Positions 1 to 6,842 of a DNA stretch of 7,003 nucleotides are shown piece by piece. The notes below the pieces were generated by a model. That model was given only the letters and a program-made list of their open reading frames with translations, ran no database searches and was not told where the DNA came from. Each line of letters begins with the position of its first letter. Position 1 is the first letter of the stretch. Source of the DNA: an uncultured Rickettsiales bacterium (GTDB lineage Bacteria; Pseudomonadota; Alphaproteobacteria; Rickettsiales; UBA1997); assembly GCA_951800555.1 (NCBI GenBank), contig CATOJU010000048.1, forward strand, positions 1-7,003. Reading direction: 5' to 3'. The position numbers and the translations under genes were made by a program.

Positions 1-2533
1 TGATTATATAAATTTTATTTATATAAGTAATATATCTATTAGAATTTTTGAAAAACTTAAAGAATCTAGTTTATTAGACAATGTGAAAAATATGGTTGTT
101 AGTATATCAGAGAGCAAATTAAATGATGAAAATAAAATTCTTTTATTAGATTATATTATAGAAGAACTTACAAAAATGAAAAAATTTGATACATTAAAAG
201 AAGTTTTAACCACTGTTTTTGATAAAAAATTAATTAGTCAACAAATAGTTAGAAATTTACAAATTTTCTTGAATAAATATTTTAAAAATAATGAATCAGA
301 TATTATAGAAGAAGGAATAATTAATATTTTTAGTAGTCCATTATTAAATAATTTAGATAAATCTAATATAATTTTATATATTATAGATCAAAATATAAAT
401 TTAAATATCCCTAATTTTACAAATAATATGTTAAACTTTATATTAAATGCAAAAAATTTTAATAATGAATCTAAAATTTTAACAATAAATTCTATTGCAT
501 ATCAATATATATCTAATTCTAAATTAGAAGATTTACATAGAATAATAAATAACATTTTAAGTAGTAAAATAGATTATGAATATAAAATTATTTTTTTAGA
601 TTTTATTATTAATAATAAAAAATTAATAAATGATAAAATGCAAAATGCAAATTCTAATTTAGATAGTTTAAATGTACTATTAAATAGTCTTGAAAATTCT
701 AGATTATTTTTAATTACAAGTAAACAAGAGCAAATTATAGAGTTAGTTAATAATTCAGAAATAAAAAAATATTTATATGAAAAACTAGGAATTATTCATA
801 ATAATTCAGATAAATTCAATAATGATATAAAACCATTGGAGAATGCAGAAAAAAATATTGTTTCACATATTACAGATACCCATGGAGATAGTTTAGCAGT
901 TTTAGGTTCTCTAAAACAGACTGGATTTATTGGAGAGCTTACGGGGGAGATGTTGTTCTATAATGTAAATAATAAACAATTTTATAATTTGGAAGAAATA
1001 AAAAATTTGCTAGAATATAAAACTCTTGAAGAATTAAAAAGTGATTTTGTAATAATTCCTGATTTTAAATTGCCAGATAAAATACCAGAAGGTATATTCG
1101 TTCATACAGGCGATATACAAGATAGAGGTCAAGAAAGTGCGGAATCTTTTGTTATTTTAAGAAGAGTAATGGATTTGTACAAAGAGGAATATAAAAAACA
1201 GAACCTTAGCGAAGATGAAATAAAAGAAAAATTAATAAATAAAATAGTAATAACAACTTCCGATCATGATGATTATGTAACATCGCACTTAAATGAATTA
1301 AAGTACAAAAAATCATTATACATTGAAGAATTACTATTTGAAGAAAATTTTAATAAACACCACAAAATACAAGAAGATATGTTTATTGATGGTTATATAA
1401 ACTCCGGAAGATTAATACAAACAAATAATGAAAATTTAAAAATACTTGTAAATCATTCTTATGTAGATGCAAATTCGGTTGCACTTGTATTAATGGCTAT
1501 TATTTTTCCATACAACGATATTATTTATAGTAATATTCCACTTGGTAGTATTAATTCAAAATATATGACAAATTTACGGGGAAAATTAAAAGAAATTGAG
1601 AAATCTGAAAAATACAGAGAAATTAATAAAATTTTTAATAAAATTAAAGCTAATATAATAAATTATAGTTTAGAAAAAGAAGTTGATACAGAAAATATTG
1701 ATGAAGAAACTTTAAATGTTGCTTGTAATAATTTTTTTGAACGTTGTAATAGTGGTAAAATGAATTTAAATGGTTTTTTTACTGCTCTACGTGAATGTAT
1801 GGGAATACCTGTAAAAAGTGATAACTATAAAAGTTCAAAAATGTTAACTGCAACAGAAACTTTAGAAGCTTTTTCTATGGGAACTAAGGTAATAGATGAA
1901 TTTAATAGGGAAAAGATGAAAAACGCAACCAATGACAATGAAAAACATTATAATGATCCAATTATAAATTTAATAACGTCTAGAAATGGTAGAACATTCA
2001 GAGATAATTGCTTTTTTGATTCTGAAAATTCTAATGGAACAGGATTAACAGCGGCACCAATAGATAATTTATTAATTGATGGCATAATTGTACTTAATGG
2101 ACATGATGTTATACAAAAAGATAAACAAATAAAAAATAATAAACAAATGATAAATATAAGGAATGCAGGAAATTATCTAAACGATAGAAGTGTTTCCTAT
2201 GCTGTTAATGGAATTTATAACAATACTCCTAATAACAATCTTTCAACCTATATAGCTCCACAAATATTTAAAATAAATGAAAAAGGACAAATAGTAAGTG
2301 GAATTTATAATCCTATAGAAATAAAAAGAGGAAAATTTAGTTCTAAAATTTATGGAGAGCCAAATTTAGAATCTACAAAGATAGAAAATATTTATATTAT
2401 ACAGAAAGAAGAAATAGAAAATAAATTAGGGCTTGGAACTGAAGAATCTTTTGTACCTATAGCAGCAAATATTAATAATATTACAAATGAACTTAATAAT
2501 TTAAATAAAGATACAGATTTTATAAAAATATAA
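1..2533 (+). CDS. Helical-repeat protein with C-terminal PPP-like metallophosphoesterase domain, 5' end outside window
   Basis: Only the 3' part is in the window. The first possible start is a GTG at 83, but the frame is open back to position 2 with no stop, and the repeat pattern of the protein runs across the GTG, so the true start lies upstream. Numbering from the GTG, residues 15-51, 52-91, 92-127, 128-163 and 164-about 200 look like five tandem alpha-helical units. Units 1 and 4 align without gaps ('ENKILLLDYI' against 'ESKILTINSI', each ending in K-K/S-L/I). Residues 261-680 carry metallophosphoesterase motifs in order: DTHGD (265-269), GDIQDRG (343-349), SDHD (393-396) in place of GNHE/D, a histidine in VNHSY (458), and NGHD (672-675). 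These are the metal ligands of PPP-type Ser/Thr phosphatases. About 215 residues separate the last two histidines, far more than in compact bacterial PPP enzymes, so there is a large insertion. I see no membrane segment. The protein is Asn/Lys/Ile-rich. Phosphatase activity is inferred from the motifs; substrate and location are unknown. A secreted effector is possible but unproven. Confidence 0.85.
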   Translation, partial: DYINFIYISNISIRIFEKLKESSLLDNVKNMVVSISESKLNDENKILLLDYIIEELTKMKKFDTLKEVLTTVFDKKLISQQIVRNLQIFLNKYFKNNESDIIEEGIINIFSSPLLNNLDKSNIILYIIDQNINLNIPNFTNNMLNFILNAKNFNNESKILTINSIAYQYISNSKLEDLHRIINNILSSKIDYEYKIIFLDFIINNKKLINDKMQNANSNLDSLNVLLNSLENSRLFLITSKQEQIIELVNNSEIKKYLYEKLGIIHNNSDKFNNDIKPLENAEKNIVSHITDTHGDSLAVLGSLKQTGFIGELTGEMLFYNVNNKQFYNLEEIKNLLEYKTLEELKSDFVIIPDFKLPDKIPEGIFVHTGDIQDRGQESAESFVILRRVMDLYKEEYKKQNLSEDEIKEKLINKIVITTSDHDDYVTSHLNELKYKKSLYIEELLFEENFNKHHKIQEDMFIDGYINSGRLIQTNNENLKILVNHSYVDANSVALVLMAIIFPYNDIIYSNIPLGSINSKYMTNLRGKLKEIEKSEKYREINKIFNKIKANIINYSLEKEVDTENIDEETLNVACNNFFERCNSGKMNLNGFFTALRECMGIPVKSDNYKSSKMLTATETLEAFSMGTKVIDEFNREKMKNATNDNEKHYNDPIINLITSRNGRTFRDNCFFDSENSNGTGLTAAPIDNLLIDGIIVLNGHDVIQKDKQIKNNKQMINIRNAGNYLNDRSVSYAVNGIYNNTPNNNLSTYIAPQIFKINEKGQIVSGIYNPIEIKRGKFSSKIYGEPNLESTKIENIYIIQKEEIENKLGLGTEESFVPIAANINNITNELNNLNKDTDFIKI

Positions 2534-2558
2534 ATTTAATGTATATTTTATAAGTGTA

Positions 2559-2590
2559 TTATTATTTAATAATATTTAGTTAAATAATAA
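2559..2590 (+). terminator. A+T-only perfect inverted repeat after the phosphoesterase gene, possible terminator
   Basis: An 11-base left arm (2559-2569, TTATTATTTAA) is matched exactly by the right arm (2580-2590) around a 10-base loop. It begins 26 bases after the stop codon and is followed by AAAAC and a run of six T (2595-2600). The position and the T run fit a weak rho-independent terminator, but the stem has no G-C pairs, and such repeats can arise by chance in DNA this rich in A+T. Confidence 0.35.
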
Positions 2591-2594
2591 AAAC

Positions 2595-2651
2595 TTTTTT
2601 ATTCTAAGAGTACCACATATTTTTTGAATAATGGTATTCTAGAATAAAAAA
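2595..2651. repeat. Long imperfect inverted repeat, possible bidirectional terminator or palindromic element
   Basis: The left arm at 2595-2615 (six T, then ATTCTAAGAGTACCA) pairs with the right arm at 2632-2651 (TGGTATTCTAGAATAAAAAA), with one bulged base and one wobble or mismatch, around a 16-base loop. Each arm carries a T or A tract on its outer side, so the RNA hairpin would be framed by A-U pairs. It could end transcription or be a remnant of a small palindromic repeat. Related ATTCTAGA and TACTCTTA(A/G)AAT pieces recur at 2680-2690 and 2699-2710. Confidence 0.5.
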
Positions 2652-3133
2652 TATAGAAAAAATAAACAAGAAACTAATTATTCTAGAAAAAAGAAATATA
2701 CTCTTAAAATCTAGTTAGTAATAAATAAAAATATAAAAATAAATTGTATGTATTAATTTTCTAAAGAAAAAAGTATAATTTTAACTACTTAAAAAAATTA
2801 CCCCCAAACCATTTTAGAAGATGGATATATTAGAATTATTTCCCAGTAGTTTAATACCCTCATAAAAAAATAAAAAATATCCTTTAATATTAGAGAATAA
2901 AATAAAAAATAAAGAAATATCCAAATAAAGAATAATAATTAAAAATATAATTGTTTTAGATCTTATTCATCATATTAATTAGTTAAGTCCTGCTAAAAAT
3001 CATTATGGAAAGGAAAAAAGAAAAGAAGTTTTTTTTGTTTTAAATTAAGTAAATCTATACAATACATTACAAAATTATTGCAATTATATTTTTCTAAAGT
3101 AAAATTAAATTATTAATTAATATTAATAAAATA
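2652..3133. other. Long A+T-rich spacer with no convincing gene
   Basis: This stretch holds no open frame that I can defend and no protein similarity that I recognise on either strand. The left part repeats motifs of the inverted repeat just upstream (ATTCTAGAA at 2680, TACTCTTAAAAT at 2699). A patch around 2800-2865 is less A+T-biased (a run of five C, then TTTCCCAG and TACCCTC) and could be the worn trace of a former gene, but stops interrupt every frame. There is no gatA or gatC here, although these often accompany gatB. The right end is the leader region of gatB. Confidence 0.5.
3035..3063 (+). promoter_or_regulatory. Possible sigma70-type promoter for gatB
   Basis: TTGTTT (3035-3040) and TACAAT (3058-3063) stand 17 bases apart, about 70 bases before the gatB start. 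The -10 matches the TATAAT consensus at five of six positions; the -35 is weak. In DNA this rich in A+T such pairs arise by chance, so this is only the best candidate seen by eye. Confidence 0.25.
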
Positions 3134-4588
3134 ATGTCATATATATTAAAGGGCAAAAATTCAGATTGGGAAGTTGTGATAGGTTTAGAAGTTCATTGCC
3201 AAATAAAAACAAAAAGTAAACTTTTTTCTAGAAGTTCTATAGAATTTGGCGCAGAACAAAATAAACAAGTATCCTATGTAGATTGTGCTATGCCAGGAAT
3301 GTTACCAACAATCAACGAATATTCTGTAGAGCAGGCCATAAAAACTGGTCTTGGTTTAAATGCAGAATTTAATTTGGTTTCAGTTTTTGATAGAAAAAAT
3401 TATTTTTATGCAGATTTACCTCAGGGTTACCAAATAACTCAATTTTTTAAACCTATAATAAAAAGTGGTTGGCTAGAAATAACTTTAGAAGATAATAGTA
3501 AAAAGAAAATAAAAATTCATGAAGCTCATTTAGAGCAAGATGCTGGAAAATCAATACATGATCAGCATCCTTTATATACTATGATAGATTTGAATAGAGC
3601 TGGTACAACATTATTGGAAATAGTTTCCGAACCTGACATGAGAAGCCCCTATGAAGCTATGACTTATTTAAGGGAATTAAGAAGCTTAGTAAGAGCATTA
3701 GGTACTTGTGATGGTAATATGGACGAAGGAAGTATGAGGTGTGATGCAAATATATCTGTTATGAAAAAAGGTTCTACAACTTTTGGTACTAGATGTGAAG
3801 TAAAAAATGTTAATTCTATAAAAAATGTTGGTGAAGCAATTGAATATGAAGCAAAAAGACAGATTGAGATTTTAGAAAATAGTGGTTCTATAGATCAAGA
3901 AACAAGAAAATTCGATGCTTTAACAGGAACTACAAGAACAATGAGAAGTAAAGAAGACGCAATCGACTATAGATATTTTTCGGATCCAGATCTAGCTCCT
4001 TTAATAATTACTGAAGAGATGATTGAAAAAATTAAAAAAACAATGCCAGAATTACCAGAAGCTAAAAAACAAAGATACATAGAAAAATTAGGATTAAATG
4101 AATACGATGCCAGTGTATTAACATCTAATAATGAAATTTCTAAATATTTTGAAAAACTAATTGAAAAACATAATGTTAAATTATCTGCTAATTGGCTAAC
4201 TTCGGAATTATTTGGTAGATTAAATAAAATGGCTATTGAATTATCTAATAGTCCTGTAAATGCTGAAAAATTATCGGGTTTATTGACTTTAATTGAAAAT
4301 AATACAATTTCTGGGAAAATTGCTAAAGAGGTCTTAGATATAATGTTCGAAACTGGAAAAAATGCAGAAGAAATAGTTGAAGAAAAAGGTTTAAAGCAAA
4401 CTACCGATACAAAAGAAATTGAAATAATTATTGATAAAGTTATTAATGATAATCCTAAACAAGTAGAACAATATAAAAGTGGGAATGAAAGATTATTTGG
4501 ATTTTTTGTAGGACAAGTTATGAAGGCTAGCGGAGGAAAAATTAACCCACAAACAGCAAATGAATTATTAAAGAAAAAATTAAATTAA
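3134..4588 (+). CDS. gatB: Aspartyl/glutamyl-tRNA amidotransferase subunit B
   Basis: GatB is the kinase and transamidase subunit of GatCAB. It activates the side chain of Glu on misacylated tRNA(Gln), or Asp on tRNA(Asn), with ATP. It then receives ammonia from the GatA glutaminase, giving Gln-tRNA(Gln) or Asn-tRNA(Asn) in the cytoplasm. The 484-residue length is normal for the family. The catalytic cradle fills about residues 12-290, with GLEVHCQI (17-24), MPGMLPTIN (53-61), FDRKNYFYADLPQGYQITQ (85-103), HLEQDAGK (132-139), the GatB signature DLNRAGTTLLEI (152-163; many homologues have Val-Pro where this has Thr-Thr), EGSMRCDANISV (198-209) and EVKNVNSIK (222-230). The helical and YqeY-like tRNA-binding tail covers about 300-484, including 'NPQTANELLKK' near the end. 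The ATG at 3134 fits the family N-terminus, but I see no Shine-Dalgarno sequence before it. No gatA or gatC is adjacent. A tRNA gene follows after 21 bases, probably in the same transcript. Confidence 0.97.
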   Translation: MSYILKGKNSDWEVVIGLEVHCQIKTKSKLFSRSSIEFGAEQNKQVSYVDCAMPGMLPTINEYSVEQAIKTGLGLNAEFNLVSVFDRKNYFYADLPQGYQITQFFKPIIKSGWLEITLEDNSKKKIKIHEAHLEQDAGKSIHDQHPLYTMIDLNRAGTTLLEIVSEPDMRSPYEAMTYLRELRSLVRALGTCDGNMDEGSMRCDANISVMKKGSTTFGTRCEVKNVNSIKNVGEAIEYEAKRQIEILENSGSIDQETRKFDALTGTTRTMRSKEDAIDYRYFSDPDLAPLIITEEMIEKIKKTMPELPEAKKQRYIEKLGLNEYDASVLTSNNEISKYFEKLIEKHNVKLSANWLTSELFGRLNKMAIELSNSPVNAEKLSGLLTLIENNTISGKIAKEVLDIMFETGKNAEEIVEEKGLKQTTDTKEIEIIIDKVINDNPKQVEQYKSGNERLFGFFVGQVMKASGGKINPQTANELLKKKLN

Positions 4589-4609
4589 AAAGTTTAATAA
4601 AGAATAGGG

Positions 4610-4685
4610 CAGGGTATAGCACAGTTGGTAGCGCGGTTGTTTCGGGTGCAACAGGTCGTGGGTTCGAATCCCGCTACCCTGACCA
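4610..4685 (+). tRNA. tRNA-Pro, anticodon CGG, CCA encoded
   Basis: The 76 bases fold as a full cloverleaf. The acceptor arms are CAGGGTA (4610-4616) and TACCCTG (4675-4681). The D arm is GCAC/GCGC with GG in the loop (4619-4634). The anticodon stem is GTTGT/GCAAC around loop TTCGGGT (4641-4647), with anticodon CGG at 4643-4645. The variable loop has five bases, and the T arm is GTGGG/CCCGC around TTCGAAT (4658-4674). Discriminator A (4682) and a templated CCA (4683-4685) follow. C1-G72, A73 and G35-G36 followed by G37 agree with bacterial tRNA-Pro. Weak points are an A12-C23 mismatch in the D stem and a T31-G39 wobble at the base of the anticodon stem. With C at position 34 it should read only CCG. 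It starts 21 bases after gatB with no promoter of its own in the gap, so it is likely co-transcribed and released by processing. Confidence 0.93.
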
Positions 4686-4723
4686 ATTTTGATTTGTTAT
4701 TTAATTTATAAAAAAATTTTGAT

Positions 4724-4762
4724 AATATATAATAATGTTAAGATATATAATTATTTTATATT
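4724..4762. terminator. A+T inverted repeat between convergent genes, possible bidirectional terminator
   Basis: AATATATAATAAT (4724-4736) pairs with ATTATTTTATATT (4750-4762) at 11 of 13 positions around a 13-base loop. It lies in the spacer where the gatB-tRNA transcript and the minus-strand glycan gene meet, where a two-way terminator would be expected. The stem has no G-C pairs, so the call rests mainly on position. Confidence 0.3.
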
Positions 4763-4814
4763 ATTTAAACATAAAAAGTGAAATTAAGGTTAATCTATTT
4801 AGTATTTTTAATTT

Positions 4815-5885
4815 TTACCATTTATAATTATTCTTAGAATATTCACAAATTTTATCCAATAAAATTGGCTGTTTTAAAAATCTAATTTTAATTAAAGAAT
4901 AAATTAACTTTAACTTAAAAAGCCATTTAGGAGTATACGAGAATGCTTTATCTAAGTTAAACATTTTTCTTATAGCTGTAATTTTTTTAGTATTTGATTC
5001 AAATTGTATACTTTTAACTCCTAATGCCATAGCAGCAATTGTATAATGATATCTTCCAGATAATAAAAATTCACTTGATTTTATTACACTACACCATTCT
5101 TCTAAACTTTTTGCTTCAACTAATTTTATCCTACCATCATATTTCATCATTTTATCAAAAATATTTATATCACCATCTCCAATATTACTAATAGAACCAG
5201 TTAGAAATATTAAATCATAGTCTTTATAAAATATTTTTAAATATTTTATTATATATTTTGCTCTCGAATAATTAAAGTTAACTCCGCCAGATAAACATAT
5301 ATATTTCTTCTTATTATTATATGGTTGTATATTATCATAAATATCTTTTATTGTTAAAGGTAAACTATCAAAGGCTAAAATCACATTATTAATATGTAAT
5401 TTATTTTTAATTATGTCAAATGATAATTTTTCTCTAACAGCTATATAATCACAAGAATCATAACATTTTTTATAAAAATTTATTATATTTTTATTATTTG
5501 TAGATGGAAAGCATGAATGATTTATAACAAAAACTTTTTTATTAAAAATATTTTTAGATATATACATAATATAAAGTAGTGCCCTTGGCCCATTACTAAA
5601 AGAATGAATAGTTCCTTCACCATTTATGATTATGTAATCTGATTGTTCTATATTATTTATTAGTTCTATATTATTTTGTTTAAATTCATTAAATTTTGAA
5701 TCAAAATCTTCAATTTTCTCTGGAACATTATTTGTAGAATGAGTTTCTTGAACAGTTCTGCATATTAGTTTTTCGGGGTTTCTTTTTAATATTTCTTCTT
5801 TTATTTTATTACTGGTACCATAACAGCCCCAATGATAACCATTGCTGGTATCATTAATAAATAAAATTTTTTTATTTAAAAACAT
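4815..5885 (-). CDS. Polysaccharide pyruvyl transferase family protein
   Basis: The 356-residue protein resembles the polysaccharide pyruvyl transferase family (GT-B-like enzymes that move pyruvate from phosphoenolpyruvate to a sugar as a ketal; some members have other transferase roles in surface glycan assembly). Seen in order: an N-terminal strand-loop segment, ILFINDTSNGYHWGCYGTSN (7-26); NGEGTIHS (88-95), a form of the family's glycine-rich GGxxL region; VREKLS (150-155); a second Rossmann-like strand ending in LSGG (198-201); and the conserved SGRYHYTIAAMALG (276-289), matching the family's SGRxHxxIxAxxxG. There is no signal peptide or clear membrane segment, so it should be cytoplasmic or loosely attached to the inner membrane. 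The ATG complementary to 5883-5885 has an AGAAGG Shine-Dalgarno just upstream. It points towards gatB-tRNA and has no other glycan gene beside it here. The acceptor glycan cannot be told from sequence. Confidence 0.85.
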   Translation of the reverse strand: MFLNKKILFINDTSNGYHWGCYGTSNKIKEEILKRNPEKLICRTVQETHSTNNVPEKIEDFDSKFNEFKQNNIELINNIEQSDYIIINGEGTIHSFSNGPRALLYIMYISKNIFNKKVFVINHSCFPSTNNKNIINFYKKCYDSCDYIAVREKLSFDIIKNKLHINNVILAFDSLPLTIKDIYDNIQPYNNKKKYICLSGGVNFNYSRAKYIIKYLKIFYKDYDLIFLTGSISNIGDGDINIFDKMMKYDGRIKLVEAKSLEEWCSVIKSSEFLLSGRYHYTIAAMALGVKSIQFESNTKKITAIRKMFNLDKAFSYTPKWLFKLKLIYSLIKIRFLKQPILLDKICEYSKNNYKW

Positions 5886-5889
5886 AATA

Positions 5890-5895
5890 CCTTCT
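5890..5895 (-). promoter_or_regulatory. Ribosome binding site of the pyruvyl transferase homologue
   Basis: The minus strand reads AGAAGG, then four bases, then ATG (5885-5883). It is the clearest Shine-Dalgarno among the genes of this window and supports the chosen start. The spacing is slightly short. Confidence 0.6.
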
Positions 5896-6102
5896 ATTTT
5901 TTAATAATTTTAATAAAAATTTATTTTGTTATTGACATTAGAATAATTGTTATATTAAAAATATTTTTTTTCAAGAAAAATTAAGAAAAACAATATTAAT
6001 AATTCTATTCTTTATTAGAGTATTTTTATATAGGTCCAAACACATTTAAGACAAATTATATTTAAAAAATATTTAAGTATTTTTATATTAAAATATCTAT
6101 GA

Positions 6103-6108
6103 TATAAT
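6103..6108 (+). promoter_or_regulatory. Possible -10 element of the decayed transposase gene
   Basis: TATAAT stands 26 bases before the ATG at 6135. The expected -35 position (about 6080-6085) holds only a T run. It fits a weak IS200-type tnpA promoter, but a lone -10 match means little in this composition. Confidence 0.25.
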
Positions 6109-6134
6109 ATCAAATATATTGAGTTGATAAATTA

Positions 6135-6512
6135 ATGAATAATAGTAAGATTAATAAAAAAGAAGATGATAATCATATATTATAAAAACAGTATAATAAA
6201 AGTCTACTATTATATAGTATTTCCTATTAAATATAGAAAAAAAATAATAACAAAAAAATATTAAAGAAACAATAAAAAATATATGTTGTTGTGATGAAAT
6301 AGAAATAAGACTAGGTTTAGATCATATATATTTTTTATTACAAGGTATATTCAGCATGTCTATAACCCAAATAATAAAAATTATAAAAAATATCATTATA
6401 AAAGGAGTATTTAAAAATATCAAGAAATAAAAAAACAATTATATGGTGGTAATCTATGAACTAATGGTTATTATGTATTATTAATACTGCTAATTTAGAA
6501 GGTATATGTTAT
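6135..6512 (+). pseudogene. tnpA: Decayed IS200/IS605 transposase TnpA (first remnant)
   Basis: Reading with frame changes recovers a TnpA (Y1/HUH single-strand transposase) from its start almost to the catalytic helix. The pieces are: MNNSKINKKEDDNHIL (6135-6182), then a stop; KQYNKSLLLYSI (6186-6221); FPIKYRKKIITKK in the next frame (6220-6258); IKETIKNICCCDEIE..GLDHIYFLLQGIFSMSITQIIK..GVFKNIKK (6260-6427), then a stop; QLYGGNL-stop-TNGYYV (6436-6477), where the stop TGA replaces a Trp codon TGG; and INTANLEGICYMIR in a further frame (6480-6521). 'MYHLVFPxKYRR', 'DxxHVHFL', 'GGxFWxxGYY' and 'xTVG..MIRxYV' are the usual TnpA landmarks. The second His of the HUH pair is Tyr here (HIY), and a few residues are missing before it. 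With at least three frame changes and three internal stops it cannot be active. The frames merge at its end into the next remnant. Confidence 0.85.
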
Positions 6513-6770
6513 ATGATTAGAGCATACTTCTCCTTCAGGGGTTATCTAAAAAACAAAAGTAATCTTATAATCTATAAAAATTATAACAGTATAAAATTCA
6601 GATATAAGAACAGAGAATTTTGGTGCAGGGGATACTATGTGGATACAGTAGGAAAAAATACTAAAAAAATACAAGAGTATATAGCTAAACAATTAGAGCA
6701 AGATAAACTAAATGAGCAGTTAACACTAAATTTTGAAGATCCATTTATGGATCGTAATGCTAAGCAATAG
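6513..6770 (+). pseudogene. tnpA: C-terminal fragment of a second, different IS200/IS605 TnpA, joined to the first
   Basis: The 85-codon frame from ATG 6513 (open from 6465) encodes the C-terminal half of a TnpA. It has RGYLKNKSNLII (residues 9-20, family GYLKGKSSLMI), NREFWCRGYYVDTVGKN (33-49) and the catalytic-helix sequence IQEYIAKQ (53-60, Tyr56 being the expected nucleophile). A charged tail ends in FEDPFMDRNAKQ. The HUH histidines and the whole N-terminal half are absent, so it should not transpose alone. The first residues, MIRAY, continue the previous remnant, whose own catalytic helix reads MIRxY; the ORF is therefore a chimera with a junction near 6525-6535. Wording such as REFWCRGYYVDTVGKN is familiar to me from Firmicutes-type TnpA. 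Base use is richer in G+C than in the first remnant, suggesting a later arrival. If translated, it would start from a fortuitous ATG. Confidence 0.8.
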
Positions 6771-6820
6771 TTCATCTGCAATATTCTAACATATTACCAT
6801 TGGTGAATGCCAGTAAGCAA

Positions 6821-6831
6821 GGGCTATACCC
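6821..6831 (+). repeat. Small stem-loop in the IS right-end region
   Basis: GGG-CTATA-CCC forms a three-pair stem 11 bases before the major hairpin. Alone it is trivial. With the next hairpin it gives the pair of consecutive stems often seen at the 3' end of IS200/IS605 elements. Confidence 0.3.
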
Positions 6832-6842
6832 GATTAATGAAG

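Noticed and set aside
83..85. GTG at 83 as the annotated start of the phosphoesterase gene
   Set aside because: There is no Shine-Dalgarno before it, the frame is open to the window edge, and the helical repeat continues through it.
2801..2865. The C-rich patch as part of a recognisable transposase or enzyme gene
   Set aside because: Translation in all frames gives only short pieces between stops, and none matches a family I know.
5932..5958. TTGACA followed by TATATT/TATTAA on the plus strand as a promoter
   Set aside because: The -35 is perfect, but spacing to the -10 candidates is 13 or 15 bases, and no intact gene follows for hundreds of bases.
6019..6088. Exact 13-base direct repeat AGTATTTTTATAT at 6019-6031 and 6076-6088 as an IS target duplication or end
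   Set aside because: IS200/IS605 elements do not duplicate their target, both copies lie on the same side of the transposase, and such A+T words recur by chance here.
6513..6770. The 85-codon frame as a functional small gene
   Set aside because: It lacks the HUH histidines and the N-terminal half of TnpA, and its start lies inside the end of another dead transposase.
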